Source of the DNA: an uncultured Verrucomicrobiales bacterium
Lineage (GTDB): Bacteria > Verrucomicrobiota > Verrucomicrobiia > Verrucomicrobiales > Akkermansiaceae
Assembly (NCBI GenBank): GCA_947039485.1
Contig: CAMQZC010000022.1
Span: forward strand, 1-43,991
Length of the DNA: 43,991 nt
Direction: 5' to 3'
A program made the position numbers and the translations under genes. This document shows positions 23,244-30,857 of this stretch, piece by piece. Every line of letters starts with the position of its first letter. Position 1 is the first letter of the stretch. The notes under the pieces were generated by a model. That model worked only from the letters and a program-made list of their open reading frames with translations, searched no databases and was not told the origin of the DNA.

Positions 23244-25919
23244 TTAGTTGAGTGCTTCAAGCATGGTCTTAAGTTGACCTTGCTTGACAATCCACTCCTC
23301 AAGTCGTGCGCGTTCTTGTTCTACAACGATTGCTGGTGCACGGTCAACAAATCCACTGTTGCCAAGTTTGGCTTGGCTCTTGCTGATTTCTTCGCTCATC
23401 TTATTGAGCTCGCGGCTGATGCGGTTGCGCTCTGCCTCAACATCGACGAGCCCGTCGAGGGGGAGGAAGAGCTCACCCCAAGCGCTCAACGCAGTTGGTG
23501 TGCCTTTAGCTGGCTCATAGTTAGCATCAGCGCTAGCTGATGTGGCACCTGCAAGCAGAGCAAAGCGGCTGAGCATATCATCACTGAGCTCACAGCTAGG
23601 CTTGAAGACGAAGCTGACCTTGCGGTTGGTTGCGAGGTTGTATTCAGCCTTGAGGTTGCGAGCGCGGTTGGCTGTCTCATAGAGGGCTGCGGCCTTTGTT
23701 TGAGCCGCGCTAATAGCGCTCTGATCCATCTCTGTGAGCAGGCTGCTTGCGAGGGGCAGGGGGCTGAGCATGAGGGGTGTGCTTCCATGCTGCGCTGCAA
23801 ATCCAAGGCTCTGCCAGAGCTCCTCGGTGATGTGGGGCATGAGGGGGGCGAGTAGTGCTAGATAGTGCTCCAGCACGGTGTCCATGGTGATGAGGGTTGC
23901 TTTCTTTTGAGCAGCGAGATTCTCATCGCGCAGGTCGTTTTTGACCGCCTCAAGGAAGAGGGAGCAATACTCATTCCAGAAGAAGCTATAGAGGGCTTGC
24001 GTGTAACTGTTAAACTCGTACTTGGCGAGGCTGTCGCTCACCTGCAGGTGTAGTTTTTGGAGCTTGGCGAGCACATCAATGTGCACCGCGCTAAACTGAG
24101 GCTCGATGTTTGCTGCTGCTTCACCTTGCATCATGCGGAAGCGTGCGGCGTTGTAGAGCTTGTTGGCGAAGTTCTTGCCCTCTTCAATTTGTTTCTCGTC
24201 GAACTTGATGTCTGTGCCAGCGGGTGCGATGCGCATGAGGCCAAAGCGGAGTCCATCGGCGCCATACTTGGCGATGAGGTCAAGCGGGTCTGGGCTGTTG
24301 CCGAGGCTTTTGCTCATCTTGCGGCCTTGGAGGTCTCGCACGATGGAGGTGAAGAAGACGTTGGCAAAGGGCTTTTCACCTGCAAAGCGGTAGCCAGCCA
24401 TAATCATGCGAGCGACCCAGAAGAAGATGATGTCAGGACCTGTAACGAGGTCGCTGGTGGGGTAGAACTTGCTACGGCACTCATCATCCATGGTGGCAAA
24501 GGGCCAAATCCAGCTGGAGAACCAAGTGTCGAGAGCGTCCTCATCCTGCACCCAGTTCTCAGGGTCAGAGGGGGGCTCTACGCCAACGTAGAGGTCGCCA
24601 GCGCTTGCGTTGCTGGAATCGAGGGTGGCCGCTTCTTGAAGCTCAGCAGCTTTGTCTTTGCGGTACCAGACGGGGATGCGATGACCCCACCAGAGCTGGC
24701 GGCTGATGCACCAGTCTTGGATGCCATTCATCCAGTGGGCATAGGTCTTTGCCCAGCGTGCGGGGCGGAAGGTGATGTCACCATTGGCAACTGCTTGTTT
24801 TGCTTCCTCGACGCAGGGGTATTTGAGGAACCACTGCATGCTCAGCCTTGGTTCGATGGGTACTTGGGAGCGTTCGCTGATGCCGACGTTGTTTTCATAC
24901 TCTTCGACCTTCTCAATGAGGCCCTTGGAATCAAGGATTTCGACAGATTTGTCGCGTGCTGCAAAGCGTTCCATTCCGTGGAGCTCAGGCATGCTGGGGC
25001 AGTCGATGTGACCGTTAGAATCGATGACTGTGATGATTTCGAGCTTGTTCTTTGTCCCAATCTCAAAGTCGGCGCGGTCATGGGCTGGGGTAATCTTGAG
25101 AGCCCCTGTACCAAAGTCAATCTCGACATGCTCATCAGCGATGATGGGGATGGGCGCCTCGCAGAGAGGGCGGATGACGGTCTTGCTAATGAGGTGAGCA
25201 AAGCGTGGGTCAGCAGGGTTTACCGCGACGGCGACGTCGGCCATGATGGTCTCAGGGCGTGTGGTAGCAACGAGCAGTTGGCCGCTGCCATCGCTGAGTT
25301 GGTAGCGGATGGTGTAGAGCTTGCTCTTGGATGGGGTCATGATGACCTCCTCATCAGAGAGGGCGGTGTGCAGGACGGGATCCCAGTTCACCATGCGCAG
25401 GCCGCGATAGATAAGACCCTCCTCAAAAAGCTGTGCAAATGTGCGTGCTACCTCAGGAGCAAAAACCTCATCCATGGTAAAGCGCTCACGATCCCAGTCG
25501 CAGGAGCAGCCGAGGCGCTTGAGCTGCTTGATGATGATGCCACCGTGCTTTTCCTTCCAATCCCAGACCATCTGGATGAAGTCCTCACGGCCTACATCGT
25601 GGCGCGTCTGTGGGGGGCTGAGCTTGCTGAGTTCCTTCTCTACGCGGGCTTGGGTGGCGATGCCTGCATGGTCGGTGCCAGGCAGCCAGAGAACTTCCTT
25701 GCCCTCTTGGCGTGCGCGTCGTGCGAGGATGTCTTGAATGCCGTTGTTGAGCACGTGCCCCATATGGAGGACACCTGTGACATTTGGTGGTGGGATGACG
25801 ATGCTGTAGGCTTGCTTGTCGGATTGTGGGTCTGCGTGGAAGCAATCGGTATTAAGCCACGTTTGCTGCCATTTTTCTTCAACGAAGCTAGGTTCGTATG
25901 CCTTGGGTAGTTCTGTCAT
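23244..25919 (-). CDS. valS: valyl-tRNA synthetase
   Basis: 891 aa from the ATG at 25919 (an upstream frame start at 25937 adds six residues but lies inside the promoter). It attaches valine to tRNA-Val and edits mischarged threonine. Visible features: IPPPNVTGVLHMGHVLNNG with HMGH at 52-55; the WLPGTDHAGIATQ signature; the CP1 editing domain (~200-340, TTRPETIMADVAVAV); GRKMSKSLGNSPDP near 532; the anticodon-binding domain; and a C-terminal coiled-coil arm (residues ~825-891). Length and order are standard. Two small genes follow in the same transcript. Confidence 0.97.
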   Translation of the reverse strand: MTELPKAYEPSFVEEKWQQTWLNTDCFHADPQSDKQAYSIVIPPPNVTGVLHMGHVLNNGIQDILARRARQEGKEVLWLPGTDHAGIATQARVEKELSKLSPPQTRHDVGREDFIQMVWDWKEKHGGIIIKQLKRLGCSCDWDRERFTMDEVFAPEVARTFAQLFEEGLIYRGLRMVNWDPVLHTALSDEEVIMTPSKSKLYTIRYQLSDGSGQLLVATTRPETIMADVAVAVNPADPRFAHLISKTVIRPLCEAPIPIIADEHVEIDFGTGALKITPAHDRADFEIGTKNKLEIITVIDSNGHIDCPSMPELHGMERFAARDKSVEILDSKGLIEKVEEYENNVGISERSQVPIEPRLSMQWFLKYPCVEEAKQAVANGDITFRPARWAKTYAHWMNGIQDWCISRQLWWGHRIPVWYRKDKAAELQEAATLDSSNASAGDLYVGVEPPSDPENWVQDEDALDTWFSSWIWPFATMDDECRSKFYPTSDLVTGPDIIFFWVARMIMAGYRFAGEKPFANVFFTSIVRDLQGRKMSKSLGNSPDPLDLIAKYGADGLRFGLMRIAPAGTDIKFDEKQIEEGKNFANKLYNAARFRMMQGEAAANIEPQFSAVHIDVLAKLQKLHLQVSDSLAKYEFNSYTQALYSFFWNEYCSLFLEAVKNDLRDENLAAQKKATLITMDTVLEHYLALLAPLMPHITEELWQSLGFAAQHGSTPLMLSPLPLASSLLTEMDQSAISAAQTKAAALYETANRARNLKAEYNLATNRKVSFVFKPSCELSDDMLSRFALLAGATSASADANYEPAKGTPTALSAWGELFLPLDGLVDVEAERNRISRELNKMSEEISKSQAKLGNSGFVDRAPAIVVEQERARLEEWIVKQGQLKTMLEALN

Positions 25920-25927
25920 CGCTATGG

Positions 25928-25956
25928 ATTTTATCAAACCCCCCCCTCAAACGCAA
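25928..25956 (-). promoter_or_regulatory. predicted valS promoter, near-leaderless
   Basis: Minus-strand TTGCGT (25951-25956), 17-bp spacer holding a run of eight G, TAAAAT (25928-25933), then 8 nt to the ATG at 25919. The predicted transcript begins at or within two bases of the start codon. The G-run inside the spacer could vary in length and so tune promoter strength. Confidence 0.55.
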
Positions 25957-25980
25957 GCCATTTATCCATCATCCAAAGCC

Positions 25981-26013
25981 TAAAAAAGCTGCATGTACAA
26001 ACATGCAGCTTTT
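25981..26013 (-). terminator. terminator of the CysJ-like reductase gene
   Basis: A 12-bp stem (AAAAGCTGCATG at 25984-25995, complement 26002-26013) with a 6-nt loop. Read on the minus strand it ends in a run of T, and it lies 26 bp past the reductase stop. The stem is symmetrical in A/T ends, so it may work in both directions. Confidence 0.85.
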
Positions 26014-26038
26014 GAGATTATCTGGTGAAGATGAGTCT

Positions 26039-27163
26039 TTAGTAGACGTCTTTCTGATAGCGCTTGTTTGCCTTCATATCAGCGAGGTAGGTGAGAGCCT
26101 GCTTTTCGTCGAGATTGCCATGCTTAGCGATGAGTGCGAGGAGTGTTCTCTCCACGTCTTTTGCCATGCGGTTAGCATCGCCGCACATGTAGAATGCAGC
26201 GCCCTTTTCGAGCCAGACCCAGACTTCTTCGCCTGCTTGCTCTAAGAGTGTTTGAACGTAGATTTTGTACCCTTGATCGCGGCTCCAAGCCACGTCGTAC
26301 TTCATGAATCCTTGCTTGACTAGATCGTTGATTTCATCCTCGTAGCAGCCGTCAGTCGCAGCATAGGGGTTGCCAAAGAAGAACCACATACCACCCGTTG
26401 CTCTGTCGGCAATACGCTGCTGCCAGAAGGCGCGGAAGGGTGCAATACCAGTGCCAGGGCCAATCATGATGATAGGCGTGTCACTGCACTCGGGGAGGCG
26501 GAAGTTCTTATTGCTGTGGATGAACACCTTCGCTGTGTCACCGGGCTGGAGACGGTCAGACATGAAGGTGGAGCATACGCCCTTGCGGTCGCGACCCTCC
26601 ATGCTGTAGCGCACAGCGCCTACACAGAGAGAAACCTGGCCTGGGACAGCATCGGGGCTGCTGGCGATGGAGTAGAGACGGGGGGTGAGCTTGCCGAGGA
26701 TGGTGACAAAGCTTTGAGCATCTGGGAAGCAGGCCTTGGTCTCAGCATTGAGGGCGAGATCGAGTAGATCGTGACCCCAGCTGTAGTCCTTGAGGGCTAC
26801 CTTGTCTGCGATCATTGCCTCGAGCTTGGTGCTGTTGGCGAATCTATTCCACTTGGTCAGCAAGCCCTTCTTGATGTTGCAGATGTCAAAGTTGTTGATG
26901 AGAGCATCGCGCAGGCTGCAGGATGCATCAGTAAAGCAGACGCATTCTGTCGCGTTGAGGCCGAGGGCTTCGATGAGAGCGTCGACGAGGCAGGGACAGT
27001 TGCGTGGGATGACAGCGAGGGCATCGCCAGTCACATAGTTGAGACCTGAGCCTTCGAGGCTGAAATCGATGTGAATCGTCTCCTTAGCGCTACCAGCTTT
27101 GGTCACGATGCGGACTCCCTGCACAGGGGCGGGGAAGGGGTTTTTCATGTTATAAGCTTCCAT
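26039..27163 (-). CDS. CysJ-like FAD/NADPH reductase without flavodoxin domain
   Basis: 374 aa. It matches the FAD-binding and NADP-binding half of the sulfite reductase flavoprotein/cytochrome P450 reductase family. FAD motifs RLYSIASSP and GVCSTFMSDRL lie at ~165-205; the NADPH motif IGPGTGIAPFRAFWQQR at ~235; YMCGDANRMAKDVE near 330; the family C-terminus is KRYQKDVY. The FMN-binding flavodoxin domain of full CysJ (~600 aa) is absent and no flavodoxin gene is adjacent, so electrons would pass to a separate flavodoxin, ferredoxin or sulfite reductase. Such stand-alone forms are known. The gene has its own terminator and lies after fabH on the same strand, separated by the fabH terminator. 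Confidence 0.85.
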   Translation of the reverse strand: MEAYNMKNPFPAPVQGVRIVTKAGSAKETIHIDFSLEGSGLNYVTGDALAVIPRNCPCLVDALIEALGLNATECVCFTDASCSLRDALINNFDICNIKKGLLTKWNRFANSTKLEAMIADKVALKDYSWGHDLLDLALNAETKACFPDAQSFVTILGKLTPRLYSIASSPDAVPGQVSLCVGAVRYSMEGRDRKGVCSTFMSDRLQPGDTAKVFIHSNKNFRLPECSDTPIIMIGPGTGIAPFRAFWQQRIADRATGGMWFFFGNPYAATDGCYEDEINDLVKQGFMKYDVAWSRDQGYKIYVQTLLEQAGEEVWVWLEKGAAFYMCGDANRMAKDVERTLLALIAKHGNLDEKQALTYLADMKANKRYQKDVY

Positions 27164-27184
27164 GTGTTAGTCGTGTTATTTATT

Positions 27185-27224
27185 GAAAAGAAGAAAGCCC
27201 TGTAAGAGAATGCTTACAGGGCTT
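27185..27224 (-). terminator. fabH terminator
   Basis: Perfect 12-bp stem AAGCCCTGTAAG (27195-27206) and CTTACAGGGCTT (27213-27224) with a 6-nt loop. On the minus strand it is followed by TTCTTCTTTTC. It lies 12 bp past the fabH stop. Confidence 0.85.
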
Positions 27225-27236
27225 GAAAGTGGTGAG

Positions 27237-28253
27237 TTAGATGCGGATGGCAGCAGAGCTCCATGTGAGACCAGCACCAAATGCGACGAGTAGGATGATG
27301 TCACCCTTCTTGACCCTGTCAGAGCGGCGAGCCTCGTCAAAGGCGATAGCCACAGCTGCACCAGAGGTGTTGCCGTATTTTTGCAGATTGATGAAAACCT
27401 TCTCCGGGGGAATGCCAAGACGCTGAGTGACCGCATTGATGATGCGCAGATTAGCTTGGTGAGGGACAACCAGAGCGATGTCATCAGCTGTGAGGCCGGT
27501 ACGCTCCATGAGGGAGAGTGCGGAGTCACGCATATGCTGCACCGCATGGCGGAATACCTCATTACCACGCATGGCGAGGGTGTAGAGCTTCTCGTGGATG
27601 TTGACTTCTGTCGTTGGCATGGCTGTGCCACCACCAGGGACGATGAGTAGGTCGGTGAGTTTGCCATCAGAACCGATGTCTGTGGCTAATACGGCAGGAT
27701 CTTCATCAAGGCCGGTACCTACTTGAAGCACAGCGGCTCCAGAGCCATCACCAAAGAGAACGCAGGTGCTGCGATCCTCCCAGTTGACGATGTGGCTGAG
27801 CTTCTCGCTAGCGATGACGAGCACCGTCTTGGCCTGTCCGCAGCCGATGTACTGGACAGCGGTCTTGATGCCGAAAAGGAAGCCTGAGCAAGCAGCAGAG
27901 ATATCAAAGGCCGCTGCATTAACTGCACCAATCTTAGCCTGCACATAGCAGGATGTGGCTGGGGTGTAGGTATCAGGAGTAATGGTCGCAACAATGATGA
28001 GGTCAATATCCTCAGGGGTGATGCCCGCATTTTCGATCGCGGCTTTAGCGGCAGATGTTGCCATGTCACTGGTCGTCTCGTCTGCGGCGGCAATGCGGCG
28101 CTCTTCGATGCCTGTACGGGCCAAAATCCACTCGTTGGATGTATTGACCATTTTCTCCAAATCGGAGTTAGTGAGACGGCGTTCGGGGACGTAGGAGCCA
28201 GTACCGATGACGGCAACAGGGAGGCGCTTGAAGGGCTGAGTAAGATCGTTCAT
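27237..28253 (-). CDS. fabH: 3-oxoacyl-[ACP] synthase III
   Basis: 338 aa. It starts fatty-acid synthesis by condensing acetyl-CoA with malonyl-ACP. The thiolase-fold catalytic triad is complete: Cys122 in DISAACSGF, His in VPHQANLRI (~260) and Asn in YGNTSGAA (~290). The N-terminal GTGSYVPERRLTN and WILARTGIEERR are characteristic. Normal length. It is not in a fab cluster: it stands alone with its own terminator and faces the barrel gene across a 273-bp divergent intergenic region. Confidence 0.96.
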   Translation of the reverse strand: MNDLTQPFKRLPVAVIGTGSYVPERRLTNSDLEKMVNTSNEWILARTGIEERRIAAADETTSDMATSAAKAAIENAGITPEDIDLIIVATITPDTYTPATSCYVQAKIGAVNAAAFDISAACSGFLFGIKTAVQYIGCGQAKTVLVIASEKLSHIVNWEDRSTCVLFGDGSGAAVLQVGTGLDEDPAVLATDIGSDGKLTDLLIVPGGGTAMPTTEVNIHEKLYTLAMRGNEVFRHAVQHMRDSALSLMERTGLTADDIALVVPHQANLRIINAVTQRLGIPPEKVFINLQKYGNTSGAAVAIAFDEARRSDRVKKGDIILLVAFGAGLTWSSAAIRI

Positions 28254-28492
28254 AGCTGGAGTTTTTAACTAAAAAGCGGCAATATGCAACTGTATAAATG
28301 ATAGTCTAGCATATTGGTTTGCTAGAGGCGAGCCCAAACTAATGAGAATAGCCTATTTTTGTTTTAGGGTTTCTCTATGTTGCTTGTAGATAGAAGTTTC
28401 TTTATTTTGCTGATTCTTAGCCAGATTTCTGGAATTGTTATATCGAGTCAGCTGTTATTATGCCTTGTGTTTAGTTATGACATGAAGAATAT

Positions 28493-28520
28493 TTGCGCAG
28501 ATGAATAAATGTGATATAAG
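28493..28520 (+). promoter_or_regulatory. predicted promoter, start codon at +1
   Basis: TTGCGC (28493-28498), 16-bp spacer, TATAAG (28515-28520), then 6 nt to the ATG at 28527. The predicted mRNA is leaderless. The rest of the 28254-28492 divergent spacer is AT-rich; no second promoter or operator is obvious. Confidence 0.55.
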
Positions 28521-28526
28521 TTTTGC

Positions 28527-29432
28527 ATGCGAATCACCAAATTTATTTCCGCAGTCATTCTAAGTACCGTCACCTTTGCCCAAGCTGAGGAAATTGGCTG
28601 GCGTTACAACCTTCCCGATGCAGGTCTCGTGCCGCACTCCGTAAATTATGAAGGGCTAAGCCGAGCCTCCGCTACAGATGGTAACTCCAAGTTCGGAATC
28701 CAAGAGTTTGGAGTCGCTCTCCCCCTCTCTGACCCAACCCGTAGCGGCTATGGTCACAAGTGCATGCTTAGCGCGGAGCTTGACCTTGGCTACGCTCACG
28801 TGAGCAGCTCTGGCGAGATGAGCCTGCCCGAGAGCAGCCTCTACAGCATAACACTGCCCGTCGCCTTGCTCATGACTCGCGATAATGGCAATCGCTTCAT
28901 GTTCGCCGTCGCACCATCAATCGACTCTGATGTAGGTGAAGCCGCAGGTTCAATGACTATAGGCATGCTCGCTTCATACACTGTTGAGCGCAGCAATGAT
29001 TTTAGTTACAATATAGGTCTGGCCTACTCACCAGCCTTCAGTGAGTCTGGATTCGTCCCTATGGTTGGCTTTAACTGGACAATCAATGAGCGATGGGACC
29101 TCAACCTTGAGCGCGCAAGCCTCGAGCTCATGTACAAGGTTAATGAGTCATTCCAACTGGGACCAATCGCTCGATTCGACAGCAATGCATGGATTATCCA
29201 CGCGGATGAAGGTCGCCGCAGGCTGCGCACACGTAGCTTTATCCTCGCCGTACAGGGTGAATATAAACTAGCAAAACGTGGCAATCGCCAGCCCATCATC
29301 ACAGCCGCCCTCGGCTCTAGCGTCTATAATCGCGTTGACCTCCTCAAGTGCAACAGCGATCAAACAAGCACCATGCGCAATCACTACGATCCTGCGCTCT
29401 ACGTCTCCATCGGTCTCGACTGGGCATTCTAA
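28527..29432 (+). CDS. outer-membrane beta-barrel protein (DUF6268-like)
   Basis: 301 aa. Signal peptide at residues 1-20 (MRITKFISAVILSTVTFAQA-EE). The mature part is made of alternating short beta strands with aromatic girdles (GYGHKCMLSAELDLGYAHV, DFSYNIGLAYSPAF, FVPMVGFNWTINERWDLNLE) and ends in ...YVSIGLDWAF, a terminal Phe typical of barrel proteins recognised by the Bam machinery. Probably an 8-12-stranded barrel in the outer membrane; transport or structural role unknown. It has its own promoter and a downstream hairpin. DUF6268 is my best family guess, not verified. Confidence 0.7.
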   Translation: MRITKFISAVILSTVTFAQAEEIGWRYNLPDAGLVPHSVNYEGLSRASATDGNSKFGIQEFGVALPLSDPTRSGYGHKCMLSAELDLGYAHVSSSGEMSLPESSLYSITLPVALLMTRDNGNRFMFAVAPSIDSDVGEAAGSMTIGMLASYTVERSNDFSYNIGLAYSPAFSESGFVPMVGFNWTINERWDLNLERASLELMYKVNESFQLGPIARFDSNAWIIHADEGRRRLRTRSFILAVQGEYKLAKRGNRQPIITAALGSSVYNRVDLLKCNSDQTSTMRNHYDPALYVSIGLDWAF

Positions 29433-29445
29433 GCTATACTCATTA

Positions 29446-29486
29446 GCTCTGGAAGCCGCCACATTATGTTTGCCAGCTTCCAGAGC
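29446..29486 (+). terminator. hairpin between barrel gene and rsmB
   Basis: Perfect 11-bp stem GCTCTGGAAGC (29446-29456) and GCTTCCAGAGC (29476-29486), 19-nt loop. There is no T-run, so termination would be weak or protein-assisted. The right arm lies between the -35 and -10 boxes of the predicted rsmB promoter. Confidence 0.5.
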
Positions 29487-29498
29487 CTGTGTTAATAT
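29470..29498 (+). promoter_or_regulatory. predicted rsmB promoter, GTG start at +1
   Basis: TTGCCA (29470-29475), 17-bp spacer, TAATAT (29493-29498), then 6 nt to the GTG at 29505. The promoter overlaps the hairpin that ends the barrel gene. A leaderless message starting with GTG would be unusual, since leaderless translation generally favours AUG. Confidence 0.45.
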
Positions 29499-29504
29499 AA
29501 GCTC

Positions 29505-30758
29505 GTGAATAACTACGACTCATCTAACACGCCCGTCAACGCACGCTATCTCGCATGGAACTGTCTGCAACGTTGGGGCAGGGGAAACGTATTTGCGGAG
29601 TCCCTGATCGATCAGGCCGCCCGCCAGCACAAACTCAGCCCCGCTGACCGCGCCCTCCTCCAGTCCATCCTCTATGGCACCCTGCGCCAAAAGAGCTGGT
29701 TAGAAGAAATCTGCTACACCCTGCGCCCTGAACACATCGAGGACGAGCTCTTCAGCCTCCTGCTCACCGCCCTTTGCCAGCTCTTTGTCCTTAACCTCGC
29801 AGAGTACGCTGTTGTTAACGAGAGCGTCAACATGGCACCCCAGCGTGCACGTGGACTCGTCAACGGCATCCTGCGCTCCGCACTGCGCAACAAAGAAGCC
29901 ATCCTCGCCCAGCGCGAAACCCTCCCCCTGCATATCCGCTACTCTACACCTGAGTGGCTGGTGAAGCGCTGGGTAGCCGAGTTTGGCGCAGAAGACACCG
30001 AGAGCACACTGCGCTGGAATCTTAGCACTCCTCCGCTCTACGCCCGAGTCAACCCCCTCAATCCCCCCCCTGCTATTCCCCGCGAGTGGGAAGAACTCAC
30101 CGAGCTCCCCGGCTGGTACCTCGTTAAAGGCGGCCTGCCTAGCGACATCCTCATGGCAGGGCAAATCTACATCACCGACCCCTCTACACGCCACTCCGTG
30201 CGCCTGCTAGACCCCAAGCCCGGTGAGAAAGTACTCGACGCCTGCGCTGCCCCCGGCGGCAAAGCCATCGCTATTGTAGGAGCCACACAAGGCCAAGTCA
30301 AACTTCTTGCAACCGACGTCCAAGCACACCGCCTTAGCCCCCTGCGTGAGAACCTCATGAGAGCAGGAGCCAAAGATGTGCACGTCGCTACCCAAGACTG
30401 GACACGCGCATGCCCCGAAGAATGGTTGGGCAGCTTTGATGCTATCCTCCTTGACCTGCCTTGCTCCAACTCTGGCGTTCTCCAACGCCGCGTTGATGCC
30501 CGCTGGAGAATCAAGCCAGAAGAGCTCGAACGCCTCGCTGACCTGCAACTGCTCATCACCCAGCAAGCCGCAGCAGCCCTGCGTCCAGGCGGCCGCCTCG
30601 TCTACTCAACCTGCTCCATCGACCGCGCTGAGAATCAAGACAATATTGCACGATTCCTCAAGAAAAACCCTGAGTTCACCCTCGTTGAAGACCACCTTTC
30701 CTTACCTCACCGAGAAAAGTCAGATGGCACCTACGCCGCCCTCCTGCAACGTCAATAA
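29505..30758 (+). CDS. rsmB: 16S rRNA (cytosine-967-C5)-methyltransferase
   Basis: 417 aa. The N-terminal NusB-like RNA-binding domain (~1-140: ARYLAWNCLQRWGRGNVFAESLI..., LSPADRALLQSILYGTLRQK) is followed by a Rossmann methyltransferase. SAM motif VLDACAAPGGKAIAI (~245); motif IV LDLPCSNSGVLQRRVDARWR (~320) with the DxPCSxxG cysteine; motif VI YSTCSIDRAENQ (~370) with the catalytic cysteine. It methylates C967 of 16S rRNA during 30S assembly. Alternative start codons do not extend the NusB domain, so GTG at 29505 is the best start. A 13-bp tandem duplication follows the stop codon (30754-30780). Confidence 0.95.
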   Translation: MNNYDSSNTPVNARYLAWNCLQRWGRGNVFAESLIDQAARQHKLSPADRALLQSILYGTLRQKSWLEEICYTLRPEHIEDELFSLLLTALCQLFVLNLAEYAVVNESVNMAPQRARGLVNGILRSALRNKEAILAQRETLPLHIRYSTPEWLVKRWVAEFGAEDTESTLRWNLSTPPLYARVNPLNPPPAIPREWEELTELPGWYLVKGGLPSDILMAGQIYITDPSTRHSVRLLDPKPGEKVLDACAAPGGKAIAIVGATQGQVKLLATDVQAHRLSPLRENLMRAGAKDVHVATQDWTRACPEEWLGSFDAILLDLPCSNSGVLQRRVDARWRIKPEELERLADLQLLITQQAAAALRPGGRLVYSTCSIDRAENQDNIARFLKKNPEFTLVEDHLSLPHREKSDGTYAALLQRQ

Positions 30759-30821
30759 GCAAGGTCAATAAGCAACGCGGTAAAGTAAGACAGAAAAAGC
30801 ACTATCATAGCCGCAGAACTA

Positions 30822-30830
30822 TGCTACAAT
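30822..30830 (+). promoter_or_regulatory. extended -10 promoter of the SurA-like gene
   Basis: TGCTACAAT: an extended TGn motif followed by the -10 hexamer TACAAT (30825-30830). No good -35 box is present at the usual distance, which fits an extended -10 promoter. Leader of about 20 nt with GAAGAAA before the ATG at 30858. Confidence 0.45.
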
Positions 30831-30857
30831 ACATTTAGAAGAAACGCCCCCCACACG

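Noticed and set aside
24057..25910. Very long (617-codon) open frame opposite valS
   Set aside because: Antisense shadow of valS, caused by codon bias; the valS protein is unambiguous and the antisense product has no recognisable features.
28480..28521. Possible dif site at the skew switch (TTTGCGCA... stretch)
   Set aside because: Only the left half loosely resembles a XerC arm, the right half does not match, and the same bases form a good promoter for the barrel gene.
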